Shown here: positions 6,365 to 12,739 of the stretch, in pieces
Numbering within the stretch: position 1 is the stretch's first letter
Layout of the letters: the number at the start of each line of letters is the position of its first letter
Assembly: GCA_017999135.1 (NCBI GenBank)
Contig: JAGOBT010000041.1
Span: 1-12,739, forward strand
Origin: Burkholderiaceae bacterium
GTDB taxonomy: Bacteria; Pseudomonadota; Gammaproteobacteria; Burkholderiales; Burkholderiaceae_C
Length of the DNA: 12,739 nucleotides
Direction of reading: 5' to 3'
The notes under the pieces: model-generated
Database searches by the model: none
Told to the model about the DNA's origin: nothing
What the model saw: only the letters and a program-made list of their open reading frames with translations
Made by a program: the position numbers and the translations under genes

Positions 6365-9300
6365 ATGCAGCGCAACATCGCCGGGATGCGCATGCCACGC
6401 CTTCTCGCCGTGTTCTGCTGGGCTGTCCTGTTGCTGGCCGGGCCCGCCAGTGCCGCCAGCTACGACTTCCCCGCAGCGATGCCGGCGGGCTGCAGCGGCA
6501 GCAACGGCAGCTACACCTGCAGCATCACCAGTCTGTCCTGGGGCGACACGGTCAGCATCAGCGGCACCAAGCCGGCCAGCATCACCTTCAGTGGCAATCT
6601 CGACCTCAACAGCGCACGCATCAATCCGTCAGGCAGCGCCAGCGACCTGACCCTGGTGGTGCGCGGCCGGCTCAGGCCCGGCTACCAGGCGGTGGTGAAC
6701 GCCGCCGTGCAAGCCAACGAGATCCATGACGCAGATGGCGCCGTCAGCTTCGGCGGCAGCCTGCGCGCCACGGCCGGCCAGGTCAGCCTGGGCTACCAGA
6801 CCAGCGTGTCCGGCAACATCACCGTCGACGCTGGCAATGCGATCCTGGCCGACCAGGCCGTGGTGCGCGGCCACATCAGCGCCAGCGCGCAGGTGACCAC
6901 GGCCTACCGCAGCCAGGTGGGTGGCGGCATCACGGCCGGCAGCACCATCACCATCGGCCAGGAGACCACCGTGGCTGGCGCCATCGTGGCAGGTGGCAGC
7001 GCCAACATCAGCATCGGCTACGGCGCCACCGTGGTCGGCGACATCCGGGCGCATGCGGGCACGGTCACGTTGGCGCAGGCGGCGGTGGCCAAGGCCTGCG
7101 TGCAGACACTGACCAGCAGCCGGGCCGTCACCCTGGGCCTGCAGGCCACGGTGGCCGGTGTGTGCTGCGGCAACCAGGGCAGTTGCAGCAACAGCTGCGT
7201 GCGCAACAACACCACCGCGGCCATGCCGGCGCTGTGCACGGTGCCGAACGGATCCGGCCTGACCGGCGTCTACTTCAACAACATGACCCTGACCGATCCC
7301 GCCAGCCTCAAGCGCGTGGATGGCACGGTGGGATTCGACTGGGTCAATGCTGCCCCAGCCACAGGCGTGCCGGCCGACCGGTTCAGCATCCGCTGGACAG
7401 GCTTCGTGCGCGTGCCGGTGACCGGCAGCTATCGCTTCCAGACCCGCAGCGACGACGGCGTGCGCCTGTGGGTGAACAGCGTGCAACTGGTGAACAACTG
7501 GACCAACCACGGCGCGACGCTGGACAACAGCAGCGCCATCACGCTCAATGCCGGGGTGGACTACCCCATCACGATGGAGTTCTACGAAAACGGCGGGCAA
7601 GCGGTGGCAGCGCTGCACTGGCTGAGGCCCGGCGATGCGGTCTACACGATCATCCCGCCTGGCACCGCCGACGGTGGCGGGCTGTTCACCGAGGAACAGG
7701 CCCCGCTGATTGCCAGCTACGACTTCAACGAAGCCAGCTACAACGGCACCGCAGGCGAGCTGATCGACGGCGCCGGCTACGGCGGTGGCCCGTTCCACGG
7801 CAAGGCGCAGGGCGCCGCCAGGCCCACCACCGCCAGCAGCACGCCGGCCATCCCCGGCACCCCAGGCACCTGCAGCTACGCCAGCCTGGCGGGCCCGGTC
7901 AACAACGGGCCGGGCTTCATCGTCACCGGCCTGCCGGTGTCCACCGTAGCAGGCGCCAAGACCACGGTGGCGTTCTGGATGTACTGGTCGGGCAGCGGCA
8001 ATGGCATGCCGATCGGCTGGCATCTGCATGACCTGTGGTTCAGCGGCGCGAACTTCGGCTTCAACACGGCGCAGGGCGATGTCCATGGCGTGCCATCGGC
8101 CAGCCTGGCGAAGACCTGGCGGCATGTGGTGGCCGTGTTCACCAATGGCAGCGTCATCGACAACAAGCTCTACATCGACGGCGTGGCCCAGTCGCTCACC
8201 CGGCTCGCAGGCACGCCGAGCACGGCCAACGCGGTGGCCAGCAGCAGCTTGCAGATCGGCGGCTGGGGCGCCAACACCAACTACCGGTTCATCGGTCTGA
8301 TCGACCAGGTGCGGGTGTTCAACGGCGAGCTGACGGCAGGCCAGGTGGCCGCGCTGCACGCCGAGACCGCCCCCTGCCCGCCACCCGCCGGCCCGCACCA
8401 CCTGGAGATCCAGCATGCCAGCGGCACCGGCCTGACCTGCACGCCGTCGACTGTGACGGTCCGGGCCTGCGCCGATGCGGCCTGCAGCAGCGATTACACA
8501 GGCGGCGTGACCGGCACCCTCGGCGCCACCGGCGGCTCCGTGGCCTGGCCGGCGGGCACGGCCTTCAGCATTCCGTCAGGCAGCGGCAGCACCACCATCA
8601 GTGTGCAGGTCACCACCACCACACCCGCCGTGCTGGGCGTGGCCAGCAGCACGCCAGCAGCCTTGAATGCCACCAGCTGCGACTTTGGCAGCCCAGCCTG
8701 CTCCTTCACCGCCGCCGATGCCGGCCTGCTGTTCGACCTGCCCCACCACCGCAGCGACAGCAGCCAGGCCTTCACCGTGCAGGCCGTGCGCAAGAGCGAC
8801 AACGGCCTGGCCTGCACGCCGGCCTTTGCCAATGTCACCCGCAGCGTGACCTTCCGCTGCAGCTACGACAACCCCAGCAGCGGCAGCCTGCCCGCGCGCG
8901 TGGGCGGCAGCGCACTGAACGCCAGCGGCAGCGCGGCGGCCGCCTGCGACGGTGGCGGCCGCGCCGTGAGCCTGGCCTTCAACGCCAGCGGCGTGGCCAG
9001 CACCAGCCTGCAGTACGCCGACGCCGGCCAGCTGACGCTGAGCGCCACCTACACCGGCGGTGCCGCCACCAGCGACACCGGCCTGGTGATGAGCGGCAGC
9101 GACAGCTTCATCGCCGCGCCCGAGCGATTCACCCTGGGCAGCGTCACCGCCGGGCCGATCCGCGCGGGCAGCAGCTTCAGCGCCACCGTGACGGCCCGCA
9201 ACGCCAACGGCGCGGCCACCCCGAACTTCGGCCGCGAGACCGGCGCCGAGACGCTGTACGTCGGCTGGGCACGCCTGCAGCCCACCGGGGGTGGTGCCGC

Positions 9301-10546
9301 CGATGGCAGCTTTTCGGGCAGTTTCGGCAGTTTTGCCAACGGCAGCGCCAGCGCCACCAACCTGGCCTGGACGGAAGTGGGCCGCGGCGACCTGGTGGTG
9401 CGCAGCACCAATGCCGGCGGCTACCTGGGCAGCGGCCTGCTGGCCTATGGCACCAGCGCCGGCAATGCCATCACCTGCGCCAACGAGAACAGCACCTGCG
9501 CGCTGCCAGCCGGCACCACCGCCACGGTGTACTACGGCGAGCGCGGCACCTGGGTGGCCAAGGCCGGGCAGACCGGCAACGTGGCCTGCAACAACCCGAA
9601 CTTCGGCGACCCGCTGGTGGGCGTGCCCAAGAAGTGCCTGTACGTGGCCACCAGCGCCACCAACGGCTCCGTCGGCGACGTGATCCCGCACCGCTTCAGC
9701 GTGGCCGCCAGCCATGCCTGCGGCGCCTTCAGCTACGCCGGCCAGCCCATCCCCACCACGGTGACGGCGCTCAACGCCGCCGGCGGCACCACCGTCAACT
9801 TCAATGGCACGGCCACCACCACCCCCACCTTCGCCCAGGCGGTGACGCTGGCCGACGCCGGCGGCCTGGGCCTGGGCACGCTGTCGGGCGCCAGCATCGC
9901 CGCCAGCGCCTTCAGCGCCGGCGTGGCCAGCGCGTTGCCGAGCTACGCCTTCAGCACCAAGGCCACCGCCCCGCAGAGCCTGGTGCTGCGCGCCAGCAAT
10001 GGCGCCAGCGGCGCCGCCCTGGTCAGCTCGGCCGGCGGCACCGAGCCCACGCTGCCGCTGCGCAGCGGCCGGCTGCGGTTGAGCAACGCCTTCGGCAAGG
10101 CCACGGCCGCGCTGCAGCTGCCGGTGGTGGCCGAGTACTGGGCCGGCAGTGCCTGGCTGCTCAACAGCGCCGACAGCTGTACCGCGCTGGCCGGCGCCAG
10201 CGTGGCCCTGGCCAACCCGCGCGGCGCCACGGGCGCGGCCAGCGCCGCCACCACCAGCGCCGGTGCGCTGGCCATCGGCAGCGGCAACGGCAGCATCACC
10301 CTGGCCGCACCCACCCCGGCCGGCAGCACCCTCAGCCTGGACATCGCCCTCAACCTGGGCAGCACCACTGCCGACCAGTCCTGCAACACCGCCCACCCCG
10401 CCACCACCGGCGCCGCCCTGCCCTGGTTGCGTGCCCAGAACGGCAGCTGCGCCGTGTCGGCCGACCGCGACCCCGCCGCACGCGCCAGCTTCGGCATCTT
10501 TGCCCCGGAAACCCGCAAGACCGTCCATGCACGCGACCTGTACTGA
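6365..10546 (+). CDS. mshQ: MshQ-type giant exported protein with PA14 and LamG-like domains
   Basis: A protein of 1393 residues from the ATG at 6365; ATGs at 6386 and 6392 are also possible, and none has a strong ribosome site. A Sec signal peptide ends at GPASA|AS. After a Cys-containing lead-in, residues about 106-269 are 18-21-residue beta-solenoid-like repeats. Residues 296-433 are a PA14 domain (GLTGVYFNN, TGSYRFQTRSDDGVRLWVN) whose adjacent Asp363-Asp364 match the calcium-binding pair of PA14 lectins. Residues about 448-667 look like a LamG/concanavalin fold (LIASYDFNEAS, KLYIDGVAQ, IDQVRVFN). From about 678 to the end is the MshQ-family DUF6701 region, with Cys-bearing motifs and the ending FGIFAPETRKTVHARDLY. 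The role is inferred: a large surface or pilus-tip protein, possibly glycan-binding. It follows the terminator and overlaps mshC by 20 bases. Function in this family is not established. Confidence 0.85.
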   Translation: MQRNIAGMRMPRLLAVFCWAVLLLAGPASAASYDFPAAMPAGCSGSNGSYTCSITSLSWGDTVSISGTKPASITFSGNLDLNSARINPSGSASDLTLVVRGRLRPGYQAVVNAAVQANEIHDADGAVSFGGSLRATAGQVSLGYQTSVSGNITVDAGNAILADQAVVRGHISASAQVTTAYRSQVGGGITAGSTITIGQETTVAGAIVAGGSANISIGYGATVVGDIRAHAGTVTLAQAAVAKACVQTLTSSRAVTLGLQATVAGVCCGNQGSCSNSCVRNNTTAAMPALCTVPNGSGLTGVYFNNMTLTDPASLKRVDGTVGFDWVNAAPATGVPADRFSIRWTGFVRVPVTGSYRFQTRSDDGVRLWVNSVQLVNNWTNHGATLDNSSAITLNAGVDYPITMEFYENGGQAVAALHWLRPGDAVYTIIPPGTADGGGLFTEEQAPLIASYDFNEASYNGTAGELIDGAGYGGGPFHGKAQGAARPTTASSTPAIPGTPGTCSYASLAGPVNNGPGFIVTGLPVSTVAGAKTTVAFWMYWSGSGNGMPIGWHLHDLWFSGANFGFNTAQGDVHGVPSASLAKTWRHVVAVFTNGSVIDNKLYIDGVAQSLTRLAGTPSTANAVASSSLQIGGWGANTNYRFIGLIDQVRVFNGELTAGQVAALHAETAPCPPPAGPHHLEIQHASGTGLTCTPSTVTVRACADAACSSDYTGGVTGTLGATGGSVAWPAGTAFSIPSGSGSTTISVQVTTTTPAVLGVASSTPAALNATSCDFGSPACSFTAADAGLLFDLPHHRSDSSQAFTVQAVRKSDNGLACTPAFANVTRSVTFRCSYDNPSSGSLPARVGGSALNASGSAAAACDGGGRAVSLAFNASGVASTSLQYADAGQLTLSATYTGGAATSDTGLVMSGSDSFIAAPERFTLGSVTAGPIRAGSSFSATVTARNANGAATPNFGRETGAETLYVGWARLQPTGGGAADGSFSGSFGSFANGSASATNLAWTEVGRGDLVVRSTNAGGYLGSGLLAYGTSAGNAITCANENSTCALPAGTTATVYYGERGTWVAKAGQTGNVACNNPNFGDPLVGVPKKCLYVATSATNGSVGDVIPHRFSVAASHACGAFSYAGQPIPTTVTALNAAGGTTVNFNGTATTTPTFAQAVTLADAGGLGLGTLSGASIAASAFSAGVASALPSYAFSTKATAPQSLVLRASNGASGAALVSSAGGTEPTLPLRSGRLRLSNAFGKATAALQLPVVAEYWAGSAWLLNSADSCTALAGASVALANPRGATGAASAATTSAGALAIGSGNGSITLAAPTPAGSTLSLDIALNLGSTTADQSCNTAHPATTGAALPWLRAQNGSCAVSADRDPAARASFGIFAPETRKTVHARDLY
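6680..7171 (+). repeat. Beta-solenoid-like repeats in the N-terminal part of MshQ
   Basis: At the protein level about seven degenerate units of 18-21 residues occur, with the pattern G-x-x-(T/A)-x-V-x-G-x-I-x-A, for example GYQTSVSGNITVDAG, GQETTVAGAIVAGG and GYGATVVGDIRAHAG. The alternation of hydrophobic residues and Gly suggests a right-handed beta-helix or bactofilin-like stack, suited to a rigid stalk. The DNA itself is not an obvious tandem repeat. Confidence 0.65.
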
Positions 10547-11024
10547 CCCGGTCAGCCCACGGCCGGCACGCGGCTTCACCATGGTGGAGCTGATCGCCGT
10601 GCTGCTGCTGGTGGGCGTGCTGGCGGTGGTGGCCCTGCCGCGGCTGGACGGCACGCTGGGCCTGCGCGGCAGCGCCTGGCGCGACCAGGTGCTGGCCGCC
10701 ACGCTGCAGGCCCGCAGCCTGGCCACCGGCCACCGGCGGCTGGTGTGCCTGACGGTGGCCACCGGCGCGGTGCAGATGGCCCTGGCCAGCGCCAACCCGG
10801 CCACCAGCTGCGACACGCCGCTGCCCGGCCCCGATGGCGACGCCCGCTGGGCGGTGGACGGGCAGTCGCTGGCGGTGACCGTCACCCCGGCGGGCACGCT
10901 GTACCTGCAGCCCGACGGCCGCATCACCAGCGACGGCGCCGGGCTGGCCGCGGTGAACGCCACCATCGCCATCGCCGGCGAAGCGGCGCTGCAGATCACC
11001 GGGGAGACCGGCCATGTGCACTGA
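10527..11024 (+). CDS. mshC: MshC-like minor pilin (GspH/FimT-type)
   Basis: A 165-residue prepilin-like protein. The ATG at 10527 lies inside the end of mshQ (20-base overlap). It gives a 16-residue leader ending PARG|FTMVE, with Glu at mature position 5 and a hydrophobic helix (LIAVLLLVGVLAVVALPRL). After the helix come SAWRDQVLAATLQARSLATG and a beta-rich C-terminal domain (LTVATGAVQMALASANP, LYLQPDGRIT), as in GspH/FimT pseudopilins and MshC. Two cysteines (in RLVCLTV and TSCDTP) could pair. It is expected to be processed by the prepilin peptidase and incorporated at low copy, probably at the pilus tip or in the initiation complex with MshD, MshO and MshP. Naming follows its place as the first of four minor pilin genes. 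No strong ribosome site is seen, so it is probably translated by coupling to mshQ. Confidence 0.8.
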   Translation: MHATCTDPVSPRPARGFTMVELIAVLLLVGVLAVVALPRLDGTLGLRGSAWRDQVLAATLQARSLATGHRRLVCLTVATGAVQMALASANPATSCDTPLPGPDGDARWAVDGQSLAVTVTPAGTLYLQPDGRITSDGAGLAAVNATIAIAGEAALQITGETGHVH

Positions 11025-11493
11025 GCGCCGCCGCGCCCGCTCCAGCCGGCCCGCGTGCCGCGGCTTCAGCCTGCCCGAGGCGCTGCTGGCCATCGTCGTC
11101 ATCGGCGTGGGGCTCACCGGCGTGCTGGCGGCCTTTGGCAGCGTCACCCGCCACAGCGCCGACCCGGTGGTGCACAAGCAGATGATCGCCGTGGCGCAAG
11201 AGCTGCTGGAGGAGATCCAGCTCAAGCCCTACGCGGTGGCCGCGCACACCGCCCCCGCCGGCTGCGCCCGCGACACCTTCAACGACGTGCGCGACTACAA
11301 CGGCTACAGCAGCACCGGCGTGTGCACCGTGGACGGCGTGGCCATCCCGGCGCTGGCCGGCCTGCAGGTGCGCGCCACCGTGGCCACCGGCACGCTGGGC
11401 GGCGTGGGCGCCGCGCTGAAGATCACCATCACCGTGCAGGCCGACGGACAGACGCTGTCGCTGGTGGGTTGGCGCACGGACTACGCGTCATGA
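11014..11493 (+). CDS. mshD: MshD minor pilin
   Basis: A 159-residue prepilin-like protein that starts 11 bases before the mshC stop, with a good ribosome site (GGGGAGA, 11001-11007) 7 bases upstream. The leader is 17 residues, ending ACRG|FSLPE. Glu is at mature position 5 and the helix reads ALLAIVVIGVGLTGVLAAFG. MshD-family traits are the block DPVVHKQMIAVAQELLEEI after the helix, a Cys-flanked FNDVRDYNGY segment and the ending LVGWRTDYAS. It resembles GspI/PilV-type minor pilins, which nucleate the tip complex. It shares the ATGA overlap with mshO (11490-11493). Nothing looks damaged. Confidence 0.87.
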   Translation: MCTERRRARSSRPACRGFSLPEALLAIVVIGVGLTGVLAAFGSVTRHSADPVVHKQMIAVAQELLEEIQLKPYAVAAHTAPAGCARDTFNDVRDYNGYSSTGVCTVDGVAIPALAGLQVRATVATGTLGGVGAALKITITVQADGQTLSLVGWRTDYAS

Positions 11494-12353
11494 AGCACCA
11501 CGCCCCCGCCCGACGCCGCGGCTTCACCTTGGTGGAGCTGATCGTCACGCTGGTGCTGTTCGGCCTGATGGGCGCCACGCTGGTGGTGTTTCTGCGGCCG
11601 GCGGTCGACAGCTGGCTGGCGGTGCGCACCCGCGCCGCGCTGGCGTCGGACGCCGACCACGCACTGCGCCGCATGCTGCGCGATGTGCGCGCCGCGGTGC
11701 CCAATTCCATCCGCACGCCGAACACGCAGTGCTTCGAGCTGGTGCCCACCGGCGGCGGCGGGCGCTACCGCATGGCGGCCGATGGCGTGACGGCCGGCAG
11801 CGCGCCGGCCGACCCCCAGGTGGCCACCACGCAGTTCGACGTGTTCAGCAACCTGCAGCCGCTGCCGGCGGTGGGCGACTGGGTGGTGGTGGACAACCAG
11901 AACCCGGGCGACGTGTACAGCGGCACCAACCGCAGCGCCATCACCGCACTGGCCACGCCGGCCGCGGCGCACGGGCGGCACCGGCTGTCGATCGATGCGC
12001 TGCAATTCCCGCTGGGCTACGAGGGCGGCCGCTTCACCTGGGTGCCCGACAGCCAGAAGGCGGTGTTCTACGCCTGCAGCGGCGCCAGCGCCACGCTGGA
12101 CGGCAACGGCGACGCGCCCGGCGTGCTGGTGCGCCTGAAGGACTACGGCTTCAACGCCACGGCCCCCACCAGTTGCCCGGCGGTGAACGGGGCCGACGTG
12201 CTGGCCACCGGCGTGCGCAGCTGCCGCTTCCTCTACAACGCCAACCAGGGCGCCACCCAGCAGAGCGGCTTCGTGTCGCTGCAGATCGAGCTGACGCGCA
12301 ACAACGAGACCGCCAGCCTGGTGCTGGGGGCCCATGTGAGCAACGTGCCATGA
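11490..12353 (+). CDS. mshO: MshO minor pilin (GspJ/PilW-like)
   Basis: A 287-residue prepilin-like protein. The ATG at 11490 overlaps the mshD stop by 4 bases. The leader is MKHHAPARRRG (11 residues), then FTLVE with Glu at mature position 5 and a helix LIVTLVLFGLMGATLVVFL. The next segment, RPAVDSWLAVRTRAALASDA then ALRRMLRDVRAAVPNSIRT, is characteristic of MshO. The long C-terminal domain has a set of cysteines (FYACSG, TSCPAV, SCRFLYN) and ends IELTRNNETASLVLGAHVSN. It is larger than the other minor pilins, as expected for the GspJ/PilW-like component of a tip complex. No clear ribosome site lies before it, so it is likely coupled to mshD. Its stop overlaps the mshP start (ATGA at 12350-12353). 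Confidence 0.9.
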   Translation: MKHHAPARRRGFTLVELIVTLVLFGLMGATLVVFLRPAVDSWLAVRTRAALASDADHALRRMLRDVRAAVPNSIRTPNTQCFELVPTGGGGRYRMAADGVTAGSAPADPQVATTQFDVFSNLQPLPAVGDWVVVDNQNPGDVYSGTNRSAITALATPAAAHGRHRLSIDALQFPLGYEGGRFTWVPDSQKAVFYACSGASATLDGNGDAPGVLVRLKDYGFNATAPTSCPAVNGADVLATGVRSCRFLYNANQGATQQSGFVSLQIELTRNNETASLVLGAHVSNVP

Positions 12354-12739
12354 ACAACATGGTGCGCAGCGGAGCGGCGCGGGACGAGCGCCGGGCCGCC
12401 ATCGGCCAGAGGCCGATGGCCTTTCGCAGGCACAGACAGTCCGCAGGGACTGTCTGTGTCCGGCTCCAGCTCACCAAGCCGGCCCGCCATCCCCTCGGGG
12501 GATCGGCCGACGTACCCGTCGGCCGAGGGGCACCGTCCCGAGGTCTGGGGGCCATCGCGGTGATCGTGGTGCTGGTGCTGCTGGCCACGGTGGCGGCGGC
12601 GGTGGTGCGCTTTGGCCAGCAGGGCCAGACCATGGTGCAGCAGGATGTGCAGGGCCTGCGCGCCAGCGCTGCCGCACGCGCCGGCATCGAATGGGGCCTG
12701 TACCAGGCGCTGAAGGGCGGCTGGACCAGCTGCAACGGC
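12350..12739 (+). CDS. mshP: MshP-like minor pilin, 3' end outside the window, leader enlarged by an insertion
   Basis: The reading frame is open from the ATG at 12350, which overlaps the mshO stop as ATGA, to the window edge: 130 residues, incomplete. The recognisable MshP/PilX-like part begins at RG|LGAIAVIVVLVLLATVA (residues 64-82), followed by TMVQQDVQGLRASAAARAG and IEWGLYQALKGG, typical of MshP. Mature position 5 is Ala, not Glu, as in other PilX/GspK-like minor pilins. The 60 or so residues before RG are Arg/Pro-rich and unlike any pilin leader. They coincide with a hairpin-rich DNA insert (about 12362-12541) carrying AGG, AGA, ACT and TGT codons. The next possible start, ATG at 12416, would still leave a 43-residue leader, and no ATG/GTG/TTG lies between there and the hydrophobic segment. 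Either MshP tolerates a 65-residue leader or the gene is impaired. Confidence 0.75.
   Translation, partial: MNNMVRSGAARDERRAAIGQRPMAFRRHRQSAGTVCVRLQLTKPARHPLGGSADVPVGRGAPSRGLGAIAVIVVLVLLATVAAAVVRFGQQGQTMVQQDVQGLRASAAARAGIEWGLYQALKGGWTSCNG
12362..12541. repeat. Palindrome-rich insert within the 5' end of mshP
   Basis: Four hairpins in 160 bases: 12375-12380/12388-12393 (6 bp); 12398-12407/12411-12420 (10 bp, loop AGA); 12431-12442/12447-12458 (CACAGACAGTCC with its exact complement, 12 bp, loop GCAG); and 12504-12512/12517-12525 (9 bp, loop TACC), flanked by CCCCT 12491-12495 and AGGGG 12526-12530. A 7-base inverted pair CGGGACG (12380-12386) and CGTCCCG (12534-12540) brackets the block and may mark its ends. 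By hand count 13 of 58 codons read through it end in A/T, against 5 of the next 65. This looks like a small REP/MITE-like palindromic element. I cannot tell which family, or whether it recurs in the genome. No transposase and no clear target duplication is seen. Confidence 0.7.

Noticed and set aside
8576..10999. Very long antisense open frame opposite mshQ and mshC (also 2331-4544 and 6629-8416 on the minus strand)
   Set aside because: GC-rich codons on the + strand leave few stops in the complementary frames. The translations are low-complexity Ala/Gly/Arg/His-rich with no recognisable domain, while the + strand genes in the same span have clear families and coupled starts.
12431..12458. 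12-bp perfect hairpin as an intrinsic terminator after mshO
   Set aside because: No T tract follows the 3' arm (TCCGGCTCC), and the mshP frame continues through it. It fits better as part of a palindromic insert.
12560..12570. GTG codon within the hydrophobic segment as the true mshP start
   Set aside because: It would remove the RG cleavage site and part of the helix, and no ribosome site precedes it.
1..12739. tRNA, rRNA, CRISPR array, transposase or integrase genes
   Set aside because: None seen on either strand. The window is filled by pilus genes apart from the short gaps described.

Overview
The window is very GC-rich, almost every codon ends in G or C, and all genes are packed on the + strand. 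It holds most of a mannose-sensitive-haemagglutinin (MSHA)-type IV pilus biogenesis and structural locus. The composition, the betaproteobacterial look of the Msh proteins and the compact gene order suggest a high-GC betaproteobacterium of the order Burkholderiales, perhaps the Rubrivivax/Leptothrix/Ideonella/Roseateles neighbourhood. That placement is inference; no rRNA or marker gene is present.

Layout. Bases 2-271 are the tail of mshJ (PilO-like alignment protein). Then come mshK (274-912, periplasmic PilP-like partner), mshL (909-2789, outer-membrane secretin), mshE (2814-4538, extension ATPase with an N-terminal c-di-GMP-binding MshEN module) and mshG (4538-5770, inner-membrane platform). 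These are joined by 1-4 base overlaps or short gaps and look like one machine operon. A 96-base gap (5771-5866) precedes the single major-pilin gene (mshA-like, 5867-6280). A strong intrinsic terminator follows it (6322-6345), itself preceded by a second hairpin with the same core sequence. Past the terminator lies a very large mshQ-type gene (6365-10546: signal peptide, beta-solenoid-like repeats, PA14, LamG-like fold, DUF6701 tail). It runs, with overlapping starts and stops, into the minor-pilin genes mshC (10527-11024), mshD (11014-11493), mshO (11490-12353) and mshP (12350 to the window end, incomplete).

How they work together. MshJ/MshK/MshL would form the periplasmic and outer-membrane conduit, and MshG plus MshE the inner-membrane motor. 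The MshA-like pilin is the fibre. MshC/D/O/P are minor pilins expected to prime assembly or sit at the tip, and MshQ is a candidate exported tip or surface adhesin. MshE carries two 24-residue c-di-GMP motifs with the canonical 5-residue spacer, so extension is probably c-di-GMP-responsive.

Most noteworthy: (i) mshP is interrupted at its prepilin leader by about 160-180 bp of in-frame, hairpin-rich DNA with foreign codon use, giving a predicted 65-residue leader; (ii) the pilin/mshQ junction has four mutually complementary arms arranged like an attenuator; (iii) mshQ is a multi-domain PA14/LamG adhesin-like gene placed between the major pilin and the minor pilins; (iv) mshM, mshN, mshF and mshB are missing from the positions they occupy in the classical Vibrio locus.
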